Below are positions 1-9,133 of a stretch of 64,000 nt of DNA, piece by piece (positions within the stretch are counted from its first letter, which is position 1; every line of letters begins with the position of its first letter). The DNA comes from Pseudaeromonas sp963677375 (GTDB lineage Bacteria > Pseudomonadota > Gammaproteobacteria > Enterobacterales > Aeromonadaceae): positions 248,001-312,000 of the forward strand of contig CAXXIF010000004.1 of assembly GCA_963677375.2 (NCBI GenBank), given 5' to 3'. The notes below the pieces were generated by a model. It searched no databases, was not told the origin of the DNA, and saw nothing but the letters and a program-made list of their open reading frames with translations. Made by a program: the position numbers and the translations under genes.

Positions 1-2
1 TG

Positions 3-389
3 TCACTCAAACTCGTCATAGCACGAAAAAATGCTAAGCGTGAAAGTAATCGCCGGTATTAGAGCTAACAGCATTGCTAGCATGTTGTGTATTATATATA
101 CAGACAAAAGCCAGTTAGCCAAGAGTAAGGCATAATATAAGTAAATTCCTTTTTTCTTCCAAATCCAAACTTGGTATATGGCATAGATATTTGCCACATA
201 AGGAATCAACACCAGTATTGCCAGGTAAAATGGCAGCCAAGATATTCTGGGTAATACAGCAAGATCGTTCCAAAACTGTGCGCATGTTTTGATAAATGAG
301 CCTATTAAAACCAAAGTTAAAAACACTGGTCTTATTCGCTCCATCTCATACGGCACTTCTTCGGTTTGATTGTTTCTAATGGATGGCAC
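3..389 (-). CDS. Small four-helix membrane protein (cassette C26)
   Basis: This is the left-most integron cassette gene in the window and encodes 128 residues, complete with its stop at the window edge. After a polar N-terminus of about 18 residues there are four hydrophobic segments, near residues 20-40, 50-75, 82-100 and 103-122, so it should be an inner-membrane protein. I recognise no family. Its 5' side abuts attC1 and it reads away from intI like every other cassette gene. Its own attC must lie beyond position 1. Confidence 0.6.
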   Translation of the reverse strand: MPSIRNNQTEEVPYEMERIRPVFLTLVLIGSFIKTCAQFWNDLAVLPRISWLPFYLAILVLIPYVANIYAIYQVWIWKKKGIYLYYALLLANWLLSVYIIHNMLAMLLALIPAITFTLSIFSCYDEFE

Positions 390-405
390 GACTACTCCTT
401 TTGCC

Positions 406-481
406 TAACATTTTAGTTATGGGGCGCGCGTGCTTTTTGCGCGTCCCAGTGAGCGAAGCGAACGACTTAAACTATTTGTTA
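406..481 (-). repeat. attC1 (type A)
   Basis: Imperfect inverted repeat with ends TAACA and TGTTA, an inner GGGGCGCGCG / GCGCGTCCC hairpin and the GAGCGAAGCGAACGACTTAAA arm (one residue longer than the shared core). It closes cassette C25. Confidence 0.85.
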
Positions 482-487
482 TGTAAT

Positions 488-985
488 TTATAGTTTCTCT
501 GGATCAAGAATTATATTGACGTTGTTACCAAAACCTTGGGTTAAGACTTGGGTTTGATAGACATCATTTGGGCTGAAAAGTAGTTGATATTTGCCATTAG
601 ACTGTAAGCGAGCGTAGAAAGGCATTATAAAATAATCGTTACTGTTGCTAATTTGATTAGGGTCAAAATTAAAGCTCAGGGGGATAGGCTGACCTTTAAT
701 CCCAGATTGACATGTTGTTCGTATGAACTCCATTTCGCTAAATCCTGCACCTGCCTTTGTTGTCATTAATGCAAGTAATAGCAAGTCATCTGGCTGCACT
801 TCAAGGTTAGATGAAAAATCGATAGTGCCGGATATTTCACCAGATGGTTTGTCTTGGCTGCAAACATATTTACTGCCATCTGACATTTCAATTGTAACAT
901 CCGAGGTTTTTTTATCTTCAGAACCAGATCCGCAAGCAGATAAAAATATGACGCTGAATATTATCGCTATGTATTTTATTGACAT
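488..985 (-). CDS. Putative lipoprotein (cassette C25)
   Basis: 165 residues. The N-terminus is a typical lipoprotein signal peptide: two charged residues, a hydrophobic stretch and a lipobox LSAC with cysteine at about residue 18, followed by a serine- and lysine-rich linker. A lipoprotein signal predicts export and N-terminal acylation. The mature part is a globular acidic domain with no motif I recognise; two more cysteines, near residues 42 and 92, could form a disulfide in the periplasm. It is the only gene in its cassette and ends just before attC1. Confidence 0.65.
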   Translation of the reverse strand: MSIKYIAIIFSVIFLSACGSGSEDKKTSDVTIEMSDGSKYVCSQDKPSGEISGTIDFSSNLEVQPDDLLLLALMTTKAGAGFSEMEFIRTTCQSGIKGQPIPLSFNFDPNQISNSNDYFIMPFYARLQSNGKYQLLFSPNDVYQTQVLTQGFGNNVNIILDPEKL

Positions 986-1020
986 TAAATTTACTCTGTG
1001 AGTGATGGATGGTTTTTACA

Positions 1021-1096
1021 TAACATTTTAGTTATGGGGCGCGCGGCTTTTATGCGCGTCCCAGTGAGCGAAGCGAGCGACTTAAACTATTTGTTA
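1021..1096 (-). repeat. attC2 (type A)
   Basis: Type A attC with the short apex GGCTTTTATG. Closes cassette C24. Confidence 0.85.
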
Positions 1097-1885
1097 GCTG
1101 TGGCTGCATTTGATTGGAATTAATGTAAACTCGTATTCTTCGCCACATTGACATCTGAATTTACAATCTTCTTTTATTTTGTTTTGTGGTATAAAAAGGA
1201 TGTCGCTACAATTCTGACACTTAAAATTTTCACCATCATAAATATCAAGGATGAAATTGTTTTCATCGACTTTTGTTATGCTGTGACGAGCCGAACACTT
1301 TGGGTTGTCGCACTCAACGTAATCATTGTTAGATAAAAGGTACTTTGTAAGTAAAGTTTCTTCGCCACACAATGTGCATTTGTGTTTGTAATACTCTGCA
1401 AAAGTTAGTACGAGATTTGATTCAACTAATGTGGATAGCTCATCAATCATGATTTTGAGGTCGAACTCTGGTTTTAGCTCAGAACCATACTCAATTGCTT
1501 TGTTTGGTTGGCAGATGTGTAGAGCATTCCCTAGCTTATTGTAATTTTTTGCTAACCATGCGGCTTTAGGCAATGCCTGTGATCCAAGCTTTATCCATGG
1601 AGTATCTTTTGTGTCTATATCTCTCGAGAGCTTTATTTCAACTTCTGTTACACTTTCAAATAATGGCTCCAATCTAGATAGTTTTTTAATCAACTTGTTT
1701 GGTGCCCATTCGCGCATGTATGTTGGCGTTAAATTATCGAATATGTTGGCAACATGCAAATAGGTTAACGCTTCTATACAAAAGCGCAGTTCTAGACAGG
1801 CATAATAAAAGTTGTTGACGTCATTCACCGATAAAAGTTTTTTCGCTCTGTCTAAATGAAATTTAGGGTGGTAAGTGTTGAACAT
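1094..1885 (-). CDS. Zinc-ribbon protein of unknown function (cassette C24)
   Basis: 263 residues. The N-terminal half (about 1-160) looks helical, with a segment near residues 25-45 (YACLELRFCIEALTYL) that resembles the helix pairs of HEPN-type proteins; that likeness is weak. The C-terminal half has two cysteine clusters: CTLC ... CDNPKC near 170-197, and CQNC ... CQCGEE near 222-247. This spacing suggests two zinc ribbons and so nucleic-acid or protein binding. The last residues overlap the attC by a few bases. The neighbouring cassette encodes a NYN nuclease, but they are separate cassettes. No family is assigned. Confidence 0.6.
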   Translation of the reverse strand: MFNTYHPKFHLDRAKKLLSVNDVNNFYYACLELRFCIEALTYLHVANIFDNLTPTYMREWAPNKLIKKLSRLEPLFESVTEVEIKLSRDIDTKDTPWIKLGSQALPKAAWLAKNYNKLGNALHICQPNKAIEYGSELKPEFDLKIMIDELSTLVESNLVLTFAEYYKHKCTLCGEETLLTKYLLSNNDYVECDNPKCSARHSITKVDENNFILDIYDGENFKCQNCSDILFIPQNKIKEDCKFRCQCGEEYEFTLIPIKCSHS

Positions 1886-1902
1886 GGTATTCCTTAGACA
1901 GC

Positions 1903-1978
1903 TAACATTTTAGTTATGGGGCGCGCGGCTTTTATGCGCGTCCCAGTGAGCGAAGCGAACGACTTAAACTATTTGTTA
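1903..1978 (-). repeat. attC3 (type A)
   Basis: Type A attC with apex GGCTTTTATG, nearly the same as attC2. Closes cassette C23. Confidence 0.85.
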
Positions 1979-1982
1979 ACTT

Positions 1983-2765
1983 CTATGCTCTATGGCTAGG
2001 ACATCTGGGTAAACTTGATTTTGGTATAGGCTTTAATGTTGAAAACAATTTTTGACACTCATTGCATCTATATTTGTTAATGCCTTCCATAACTGATTCA
2101 AGATTCAATTGAAAGTAAAACGGCTCAATATCACACTTGTAATCAAGGTATGAATATGATGACAACTTGTGTTCTGAATCTAATTCATCAGGGTGCGTTG
2201 TAGCAACCAGTACATTCTTTGTATATCCAGGATATGCAACCCTTAGTGCAGGTAGCATATCTGCATCACCACTAACAATTGCGTGATAATCATCTGGGTT
2301 ATCAAATGCAGATTTAACTAATAGTGCGACAAGAGTTGTATCTACTTGTTTTTCTTGGTATGAGTCATTATCTAGTGCTGACATAATCCATGGTCTCATT
2401 TTTACATGAAACACTGCCTCATCAGAAAATCCAGAAGAGGTTGCCTTTTTGGCGAACTCTTTCTTTGCATGAACAACTCTTTTGGTTAATTCCACTTTGC
2501 TAGGAAGGATTGCAGGGTTATGTTGAGACCAATCATCAAAGTCTTCTGGAAGATCAAATATAGATGTGCAAAAAACGAGCTTGCCTCTTTGAATGTCATT
2601 AATTCCAGATGAAGCTTTTACATGATCCACTAGTGATGAGACAAAACCATTGAAGTCAAATGGGAACGGAAAGGCAGGATTAGCTGTTCCTTTGGATAAA
2701 GCTGAACCAGCTTTACAGACTTTAAAAAGCCAAGAACCATCTATAAATATATGAAGTTGTTGCAT
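1983..2765 (-). CDS. NYN-domain (PIN-like) protein, probable ribonuclease (cassette C23)
   Basis: 260 residues. It has the hallmarks of a NYN domain: an N-terminal strand ending in an acidic residue (HIFIDGS, Asp9), a central EKQVDTTL motif (Lys139, Asp142), and the AIVSGDADMLP motif (Asp167, Asp169) followed by a helix. These acidic residues are the expected metal-binding site of PIN-like RNases such as the LabA/NYN family. The C-terminus (about 232-258) has a CNEC ... CPSH cluster that could bind zinc. Family knowledge supports RNA cleavage; the target is unknown. NYN proteins also occur in defence contexts, and a cassette setting fits that without proving it. Confidence 0.8.
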   Translation of the reverse strand: MQQLHIFIDGSWLFKVCKAGSALSKGTANPAFPFPFDFNGFVSSLVDHVKASSGINDIQRGKLVFCTSIFDLPEDFDDWSQHNPAILPSKVELTKRVVHAKKEFAKKATSSGFSDEAVFHVKMRPWIMSALDNDSYQEKQVDTTLVALLVKSAFDNPDDYHAIVSGDADMLPALRVAYPGYTKNVLVATTHPDELDSEHKLSSYSYLDYKCDIEPFYFQLNLESVMEGINKYRCNECQKLFSTLKPIPKSSLPRCPSHRA

Positions 2766-2784
2766 GTAAGTCCTTCCTATAAGT

Positions 2785-2870
2785 TAACGTCTGTTTAACC
2801 GGCTGGCTGCAACCGGTGTTGAATAAGGAGCGGCTGCGTATAGCCAGTCCGGTGTTTAAACTTTTGTTGT
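2785..2870 (-). repeat. attC4 (type B)
   Basis: A second attC architecture. The arm GTTTAACCGGCTGGCT pairs with AGCCAGTCCGGTGTTTAAAC, leaving unpaired extra bases, with an apex GGAGCGGCTGCG. Closes the orphan cassette C22. Confidence 0.8.
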
Positions 2871-3288
2871 GCCGTTGCGATGATGCTAGCGACGCCAGCC
2901 GCTTGGGCAACAGCGAAATAGAGCCGCCGAAACTGATTGGCCTGAACAGCGTCACGAAGAATAGAACGCCAAATAACCCGATTAAACCAAACCTTATGGA
3001 ACAAAGAACCGCCACTGATGTTGGCATGGTTTACGGCCCTTATTGGAACAAAGAAGAGCAGGGCGCTGATGCTGATGTTTAACCTGGACGGCTAACACCA
3101 CAGAAGAAAACAGTACCGTTGCTGGCATCTAAACTGAACTCTAATTGCTCACCAAGATGCTGCTGACAGCTCATTGGTTTGGATGATTCCCCCAACTCTA
3201 ACGATCGAGCTCGAAGACCTGCAGGATTCAATATTGCCTGCCATCGCAGCCGCTCTTGCTACTACAACTCAATTGCTTGGAAAACCGC
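2871..3288 (-). repeat. ORF-poor cassette body O16 (long form, C22)
   Basis: Copy of the repeated cassette body, long form of about 418 bp, with type B attC4. The minus-strand frame that is open in O11 is broken here by a one-base difference near 3090, which brings in a stop. A second minus-strand frame reads from about 3004 into the attC. Confidence 0.8.
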
Positions 3289-3366
3289 ACAACATTTTAG
3301 TTATGGGGCGCGCGTGCTTTTTGCGCGTCCCAGAGAGCGAAGCGAACGACTTAAACTTTTTGTTGT
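3289..3366 (-). repeat. attC5 (type A, AGAGAGC variant)
   Basis: Type A attC with CCCAGAGAGC in place of CCCAGTGAGC. The same variant is seen at attC9 and attC13. Confidence 0.85.
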
Positions 3367-3739
3367 GCCGTTACAATGAAACCAGCTATGCCAGCCGCTT
3401 GGGCAACAACGAAATAAACTCGATGAAACGGATTGGCCTGAACAACGTCATGAAGAATAGAGCGCCAAATTACCAGAGCCAACCAAACCTGATGGAGCAA
3501 AGAAGAACAACGCGCTGGTGCTGATGATTAACCTGGACCTGCTAACACCCAAGAAGAAAGTAGCGCCAGTGCTGCCATTTAAACTGAACTTCAATTGGGC
3601 ACCAAGATGCTGGGGATAACGATTTGGTTTGACTGTTTAGCCGGACCCCAACGACAGCGCTCGAAGACCCGCAGGATTCAATATTATCTGAAATTAAAAC
3701 CGCTCTTGTACCTATTAACTCAACTGCTTGGAAAACCGC
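3367..3739 (-). repeat. ORF-poor cassette body O15 (short form, C21)
   Basis: Short form of the body, about 373 bp, lacking the roughly 47-bp segment that starts after the first GAACAAAGAA motif in long copies. No complete frame on the cassette strand. Confidence 0.8.
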
Positions 3740-3816
3740 ACAACATTTTAGTTATGGGGCGCGCGGCTTTATGCGCGTCCCAGTGAGCGAAGCGAACGAC
3801 TTAAACTTTTTGTTGT
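3740..3816 (-). repeat. attC6 (type A)
   Basis: Type A attC with apex GGCTTTATG. Part of the 496-bp unit duplicated at 8587-9082. Confidence 0.85.
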
Positions 3817-4235
3817 GCCGTTCAGTAAATATTAGCAACGCCATCCGCTTGGGCGACAGAGAAATAAAGCCGATGACACATATTGGCCTGAACAGCGTCA
3901 CGAAGAATAGAGCGCTGATTTACCCGTACCAGCCAAACCTGATAAAGCAAAGAACCGCCGCCGATGTTGGCATGGTTAACGGATTTACTTGGAACAAAGA
4001 AGAGTAGGGCACTGGTGCTGATGTCAAATCCGGCCTTGCTAACACCACAGAAGAAAACAGCGCTATTGCTGGTATTCAAACTGAGCTCTAATTGCCCACC
4101 AAGATGCTGCTGACAACGTATTGGTTCGGCTGATTCACCCAACCCCAACGACCGAGCTCGAAGACCAACAGGATTCAATATCGCCTACTATCGCAACCGC
4201 TCTTGCCACTACAACTCAATTACTTGGAAAACCGC
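3817..4235 (-). repeat. ORF-poor cassette body O14 (long form, C20)
   Basis: Long form. Together with attC6 it forms a 496-bp cassette that I read as identical, base for base, to 8587-9082. It differs from other copies by the block GTTCAGTAAATATTAGCAAC at its attC end. On the minus strand it keeps a 118-codon frame from a TTG at 4178 to 3822. Confidence 0.85.
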
Positions 4236-4313
4236 ACAACACTTTAGTTATGGGGCGCGCGTGTTTTTTGCGCGTCCCAGTGAGCGAAGCGAACGACTTA
4301 AACTTTTTGTTGT
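4236..4313 (-). repeat. attC7 (type A)
   Basis: Type A attC with apex GTGTTTTTTG. Closes cassette C19. Confidence 0.85.
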
Positions 4314-4732
4314 GCCGTTACAATGAAACTGGCTATGCCAGCCGCTTGGGCAACAACGAAATACAGTTGCCGAAACTGATTGGCCTGAACAGCGCCACGA
4401 AGAATAGAACGCTGATTTACCCGTACCAGCCCAACCTGATAAAGCAAAGAACCGCCGCTGATATGGGCATGATTCTCGGATTTATTTGGAACAAAGAAGA
4501 GCAGGGCGTAGGTGTGGATATACAACCCGGACTGCTAACACCACAGAAGAAAACAGCGCCATTGCTGGTATTCAAGCTGAACTTCAATTGCCCACCAAGA
4601 TGCCGGGGACAACGAATTGGTTTGGATGATTCACCGAACCAGAACGACGGCGCTCGAAGACCTGCAGCATTCAATATTGCCTGCTATCGCAACCGCTCTT
4701 GTACCTATTACAACCACTGCTTGGAAAGCCGC
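4314..4732 (-). repeat. ORF-poor cassette body O13 (long form, C19)
   Basis: Long form. The minus-strand frame open in O11 and O14 is split into two overlapping pieces (4417-4674 and 4298-4525) by a frameshift near 4525. Confidence 0.8.
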
Positions 4733-4808
4733 ACAACATTTTAGTTATGGGGCGCGCGGCTTTATGCGCGTCCCAGTGAGCGAAGCGAACGACTTAAACT
4801 ATTTGTTA
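4733..4808 (-). repeat. attC8 (type A)
   Basis: Type A attC with apex GGCTTTATG. Closes the lipoprotein cassette C18. Confidence 0.85.
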
Positions 4809-4853
4809 GGTTATATCACTTTGAACGACTGGTTGGGTTGAAAGTGCACTTTA

Positions 4854-5219
4854 TTAAATTTCCGCCAAGCAGAGCTTATATTGGTCTTGCATCCATGCCT
4901 CTAGGTCAGCTGGAGATTGAGAGCCATTTAATTTACCAGAGATTTCCTGATAAATGGCCTTTTGAATTATAGGAGACTCTTGTTTGACGAATTCTTCGCT
5001 GCTAGCATTTACAGCCGCATCAACAAAAACCTTACTCTCTATTTGAGCTTTCTCTGTTAATTGAGCTATGCCATAGACCAAACTGAATTGAGTATGTCTT
5101 TGTGCGCATTCAAGCATTTTGCGAGCATATGCTTTGTCGTGTGTTTTATTGTCAGTCGTTGCGCACCCGGTCAATAATGACAAGATGATGATGGATTTAA
5201 AGTATGATTTTATGTGCAT
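4854..5219 (-). CDS. Small putative lipoprotein (cassette C18)
   Basis: 121 residues. The signal peptide (about residues 1-18) ends in the lipobox LTGC, followed by ATTDNK, so an acylated envelope protein is predicted. The mature part is mostly helical, with cysteines near residues 38 and 117 that could pair. No known family is recognised. This cassette sits between two ORF-poor cassettes, with about 45 bp between its stop and attC8. Confidence 0.65.
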   Translation of the reverse strand: MHIKSYFKSIIILSLLTGCATTDNKTHDKAYARKMLECAQRHTQFSLVYGIAQLTEKAQIESKVFVDAAVNASSEEFVKQESPIIQKAIYQEISGKLNGSQSPADLEAWMQDQYKLCLAEI

Positions 5220-5243
5220 AATTTCTCAGATATTAATGAAGCC

Positions 5244-5320
5244 TAACATTTTAGTTATGGGGCGCGCGTGCTTTTTGCGCGTCCCAGAGAGCGAAGCGAA
5301 CGACTTAAACTTTTTGTTGT
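5244..5320 (-). repeat. attC9 (type A, AGAGAGC variant)
   Basis: Type A attC with the CCCAGAGAGC variant. Closes cassette C17. Confidence 0.85.
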
Positions 5321-5693
5321 GCCGTTGCCATGAAACTAGCTATGCCAGCCGCTTGGGTAACAACGAAATATAGCCGATGCAACAAATTGGCCTGAGCAGC
5401 GCCATGAAGAATAGAGCACCCAATAACCCGCAGCAGGCTGACTCGTTGGAACAAAGAAGAACAAGGCACTGGTGCCGATATTTAACCTGGCCCCGCTAAC
5501 ACCAAAGAAGAAAGCAGCGCCAGTGCTGGTATTCAAACTGAACTTCAATTGGGCACCAAAATGCAGGGGACAACGACTTGGTTTGGATGTTTCACTGGAC
5601 CAGAACGACAGGTCTCGAAAACTCGCAGGATTCAATATTGTCTGAAATTTAAACCGCTTTTGTACCTATTAACTCAACCGCTTGGAAAACCGC
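5321..5693 (-). repeat. ORF-poor cassette body O12 (short form, C17)
   Basis: Short form. A local replacement near 5430-5450 (CGCAGCAGGCTGACTCG) differs from all other copies. A 99-codon minus-strand frame exists, but downstream of the deletion it runs in a different frame from the long copies. Confidence 0.8.
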
Positions 5694-5769
5694 ACAACAT
5701 TTTAGTTATGGGGCGCGCGGCTTTATGCGCGTCCCAGTGAGCGAAGCGAACGACTTAAACTATTGGTTA
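5694..5769 (-). repeat. attC10 (type A)
   Basis: Type A attC whose right end reads TTGGTTAG rather than TTTGTTA. It also carries the stop codon of the cassette gene. Confidence 0.8.
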
Positions 5770-6201
5770 GGCATTTTCAATAAACGCTCCAAGCTCTTCC
5801 GTAGACAAAATGTCACATTGCTCAATCAAATAGCGAACATCAAGTGCATGTTCTGGTGATGCAATAAGGTCTCTGTTCCAACGATCAACCTTAAATGTTT
5901 TCCCTTTATATACGGCATCCCAAATCATGGAAGAGAGCGTGTTTCTTGGAATGACCTCATAATCGGTCGCTGAAATAATTGCTATGTACTTTTTTAGCAC
6001 TGCTCTAGGCGACAAACTTGGAAGTTTTTGACTCAGAATTCGAGCTGTGCGTGCTTGAGTGACGCAATTTCCAGTTTTTTCTGCCCATTCAATTGGCAAC
6101 CATCCATTGACGCGTTCAAATGCGGAAGATGGATTCTCCTGATACGCTTCAGCAATACCTTGAAGGTCATGCGATGTGATTGCGCTGATTAATTTGCCCA
6201 T
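5767..6201 (-). CDS. Hypothetical protein (cassette C16)
   Basis: 144 residues, soluble, with no signal peptide or membrane segment. The N-terminus, with a short helix pair followed by NGWLPIEWAEKTGN, loosely recalls an ankyrin-type repeat, but only one unit is visible. The rest is mixed helix and strand with no motif I know. The stop codon lies inside attC10, so the last residue is attC-encoded. Function not assigned. Confidence 0.6.
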   Translation of the reverse strand: MGKLISAITSHDLQGIAEAYQENPSSAFERVNGWLPIEWAEKTGNCVTQARTARILSQKLPSLSPRAVLKKYIAIISATDYEVIPRNTLSSMIWDAVYKGKTFKVDRWNRDLIASPEHALDVRYLIEQCDILSTEELGAFIENA

Positions 6202-6209
6202 GACATGCC

Positions 6210-6295
6210 TAACGTCTGTTTAACCGGCTGGCTGCAACCGGTGTTGAATAAGGAGCGGCTGCTTATAGCCAGTCCGGTGTTTAAACTTTTGTTGT
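6210..6295 (-). repeat. attC11 (type B)
   Basis: Type B attC, 86 bp, near-identical to attC4. Closes cassette C15. Confidence 0.8.
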
Positions 6296-6715
6296 GCCGT
6301 TGCGATGAAGCTAGCGACGCCAGCCTCTTGGGCAACAACGAAATAGAGCCGATGAAACAGATTGGCCTGAACAGCGTCACGAAGAATAGAACGCAGATTT
6401 ACCCGAACCAGCCCAACCTGATAAAGCAAAGAACCGCCGCTGATGTAGGCATGGTTCACGGATTTATTTGGAACAAAGAAGAGCAGGGCGCTGATGCTGA
6501 TGTTTAACCTGGACCAGCTAACACCACAGAAGAAGACAGCGCCGTAGCTGGTATTCAAACTGAACCTCAATCGGCCACCAAGATGCTGCTGACAACCCAT
6601 TGGCTTGGATGATTCACCAAACTCAAACGACCGAGCTCGAAGGCCTGCAGGATTCAATATTGCCTGCTATCACAGCCGCTCTTGTACCTATTACCGCCAC
6701 TGCTTGGAAAACCGC
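6296..6715 (-). repeat. ORF-poor cassette body O11 (long form, C15)
   Basis: Long form and the copy with the longest uninterrupted cassette-strand frame: 145 codons from a TTG at 6657 to 6220, running through the attC. The predicted peptide has no family resemblance, and the frame is broken in most other copies, so I list the copy as a repeat and not as a gene. Confidence 0.8.
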
Positions 6716-6793
6716 ACAACATTTTAGTTATGGGGCGCGCGTGCTTTATGCGCGTCCCAGTGAGCGAAGCGAACGACTTAAACTTTTTGTTGT
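6716..6793 (-). repeat. attC12 (type A)
   Basis: Type A attC with apex GTGCTTTATG. Closes cassette C14. Confidence 0.85.
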
Positions 6794-7166
6794 GCCGCTG
6801 CACTGAAACTGGCTATGCCAGCCGCTTGGGCAACAACGAAACAAAGCCGACGAAACTGATTGAGTTGAACAGCGCCATGAAGAATAGAGCGCCAAATTAC
6901 CCGATTAAACGAAACCTAATGGAACAAAGAAGAACAAGGAGCTGGTGCCGATGTTTAACCTGGGCCCGCTAACACCTAAGAAGAAAGCAGCACCATTGCT
7001 GGTATTCAAACTGAACTTCAATTGGGCACCAAAATGCCGGGGACAACACATTGGTTTGGATGCTTCACTGGACCAGAACGACAGGTCTCGAAGACCCGCA
7101 GGATTCAATGCTGCCTGATATTGCAACCGCTCTTGTACCTATTACCGCCGCTGCTTCGGAAACCGC
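6794..7166 (-). repeat. ORF-poor cassette body O10 (short form, C14)
   Basis: Short form, about 373 bp. Only a 73-codon minus-strand piece (6905-7126) stays open. Confidence 0.8.
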
Positions 7167-7244
7167 ACAACATTTTAGTTATGGGGCGCGCGTGCTTTTT
7201 GCGCGTCCCAGAGAGCGAAGCGAACGACTTAAACTTTTTGTTGT
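7167..7244 (-). repeat. attC13 (type A, AGAGAGC variant)
   Basis: Type A attC with the CCCAGAGAGC variant. Closes cassette C13. Confidence 0.85.
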
Positions 7245-7617
7245 GCCGTTGCGATGAAACCAGCTATGTCAGCCGCTTGGGCAACAACGAAATACCGCCG
7301 ATGAAACATATTGAGCTGAACAGCGCCATGAAGAATAGAGCGCCAAATAACCCGTTTAAACCAAACCTGATGGAACAAAGAAGAGCAGGGCGCTGGTGCC
7401 GATTTTTAACCTGGCCCTGCTAACACCCAAGAAGAAAGTAGCGCCATTGCTGATATTCAAGCTGCACTCAAATCAACCACCAAAATGCCGGGGATAACGA
7501 CTTGGTTTGGATGTTTCACCGAACCAGAACGACGGCGCTCGAAGACCTGCAGGATTCAATATTGCCTGATATTGAAACCGCTCTTGTACCTATTACCGCC
7601 ACCGCTTGGAAAGCCGC
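7245..7617 (-). repeat. ORF-poor cassette body O9 (short form, C13)
   Basis: Short form, about 373 bp. No cassette-strand frame longer than about 60 codons was noticed. Confidence 0.8.
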
Positions 7618-7704
7618 ACAACATCTGTTTAACCGGCTGGCTGTAACCGGTCTTGAATAAGGAGCGGCTGCGTATAGCCAGTCCGGTGTTTAAACTTTTG
7701 TTGT
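7618..7704 (-). repeat. attC14 (type B)
   Basis: Type B attC, with small differences in the arm (CTGTAACCGGTCTTG). Closes cassette C12. Confidence 0.8.
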
Positions 7705-8122
7705 GCCGTTGCGATGAACCAGCAACACCAGCCGCTTGGGCAACAACGAAATAGAGCTGATGAACAGATTGGCCTGAACAGCGTCACGGAGAATTGAACG
7801 CCGAAATATCCGAACAAGACCAACCCGATAAAACAAAGAACCGCCGCTGATGCGGGCATGGTTCACGGATTTATTTGGAACAAAGAAGAGCAGGGCGTTG
7901 ATGCTGATGTTGAACCTAAACTCGCTAACACCACAGAAGAAAACAACGCCTTTGCTGGTATTCAAACTGAACTTCAATCGGTCGCCAAGATGCTGCTGGC
8001 AGCACCTTGGTTTGGATTATTCACCAAACCCCAACGACCGAGCTCGAAAACCTGCAGGATTCAATATTGCCTGTTATCTAAACCGCTCTTGTACCTATTC
8101 ACTCAATTGCTTGGACAACCGC
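7705..8122 (-). repeat. ORF-poor cassette body O8 (long form, C12)
   Basis: Long form. A minus-strand frame (7690-7977) starts in the middle of the body and shifts frame near its end relative to O11. Confidence 0.8.
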
Positions 8123-8209
8123 ACAACGTCTGTTTAACCGGCTGGCTGCAACCGGTGTTGAATAAAGAGAGGCTGCTTATAGCCAGTCCGGTGTTTAAAC
8201 TTTTGTTGT
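8123..8209 (-). repeat. attC15 (type B)
   Basis: Type B attC with AAAGAGAGGCTGC at the apex. Closes cassette C11. Confidence 0.8.
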
Positions 8210-8586
8210 GCCGTTGCGATGAACCGGCTACGCCAGCCGCTTGGGCGACAGCGAAATATAGCCGCTGAAACAGAATGGCCTGAACAGCGCTATGAAGAAT
8301 AGAGCGCCAAATAATCCGATTAAACCAAACCTGCTGGAGCAAAGAAGAGCAGGGCGCTGGAGCCGATGTTTAACCTGGACTCGCTAACACCCAAGAAGAA
8401 AGCTGCGCCATGTCTGCCGTTTAAACTGAACTCAAATCAAATCAACCACCAAAATGCCACTAACAACACATTGGTTTGAATGCTTAACTGGACCAAAACG
8501 ACAGGTCTCGAAAACCAACAGGATTCAATATTGTCTGATATGGCAACCGCTCTTGTACCTATTACCACCGCTGCTTGGAAAACCGC
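8210..8586 (-). repeat. ORF-poor cassette body O7 (short form, C11)
   Basis: Short form, the only short copy joined to a type B attC. It is about 4 bp longer than the other short copies because AAATC is tandemly repeated near 8433. Confidence 0.8.
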
Positions 8587-8663
8587 ACAACATTTTAGTT
8601 ATGGGGCGCGCGGCTTTATGCGCGTCCCAGTGAGCGAAGCGAACGACTTAAACTTTTTGTTGT
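8587..8663 (-). repeat. attC16 (type A)
   Basis: Type A attC identical to attC6, as part of a duplicated cassette. Confidence 0.85.
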
Positions 8664-9082
8664 GCCGTTCAGTAAATATTAGCAACGCCATCCGCTTGGG
8701 CGACAGAGAAATAAAGCCGATGACACATATTGGCCTGAACAGCGTCACGAAGAATAGAGCGCTGATTTACCCGTACCAGCCAAACCTGATAAAGCAAAGA
8801 ACCGCCGCCGATGTTGGCATGGTTAACGGATTTACTTGGAACAAAGAAGAGTAGGGCACTGGTGCTGATGTCAAATCCGGCCTTGCTAACACCACAGAAG
8901 AAAACAGCGCTATTGCTGGTATTCAAACTGAGCTCTAATTGCCCACCAAGATGCTGCTGACAACGTATTGGTTCGGCTGATTCACCCAACCCCAACGACC
9001 GAGCTCGAAGACCAACAGGATTCAATATCGCCTACTATCGCAACCGCTCTTGCCACTACAACTCAATTACTTGGAAAACCGC
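8664..9082 (-). repeat. ORF-poor cassette body O6 (long form, C10)
   Basis: Long form. With attC16 it makes a 496-bp cassette that reads as identical to 3740-4235, so one is a recent copy of the other. Its 118-codon minus-strand frame (8669-9025) is the same as in O14. Confidence 0.85.
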
Positions 9083-9133
9083 ACAACCTCTAATTGTGGG
9101 GTTGCGAAGCAATCCCACACCAATTATTTGTTA
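9083..9133 (-). repeat. attC17 (short, unique)
   Basis: A 51-bp attC: TAATTGTGGGGTTGCGAAGCAATCCCACACCAATTA is nearly symmetrical around GCGAAGC, flanked by ACAAC and GTTAG. Closes cassette C9. Confidence 0.75.

Noticed and set aside
6220..6657. 145-codon minus-strand ORF in O11 as a conserved gene
   Set aside because: It starts with TTG, and the same frame is broken in most other copies by stops or indels. Kept as an open question in the orphan-cassette finding rather than called as a gene.
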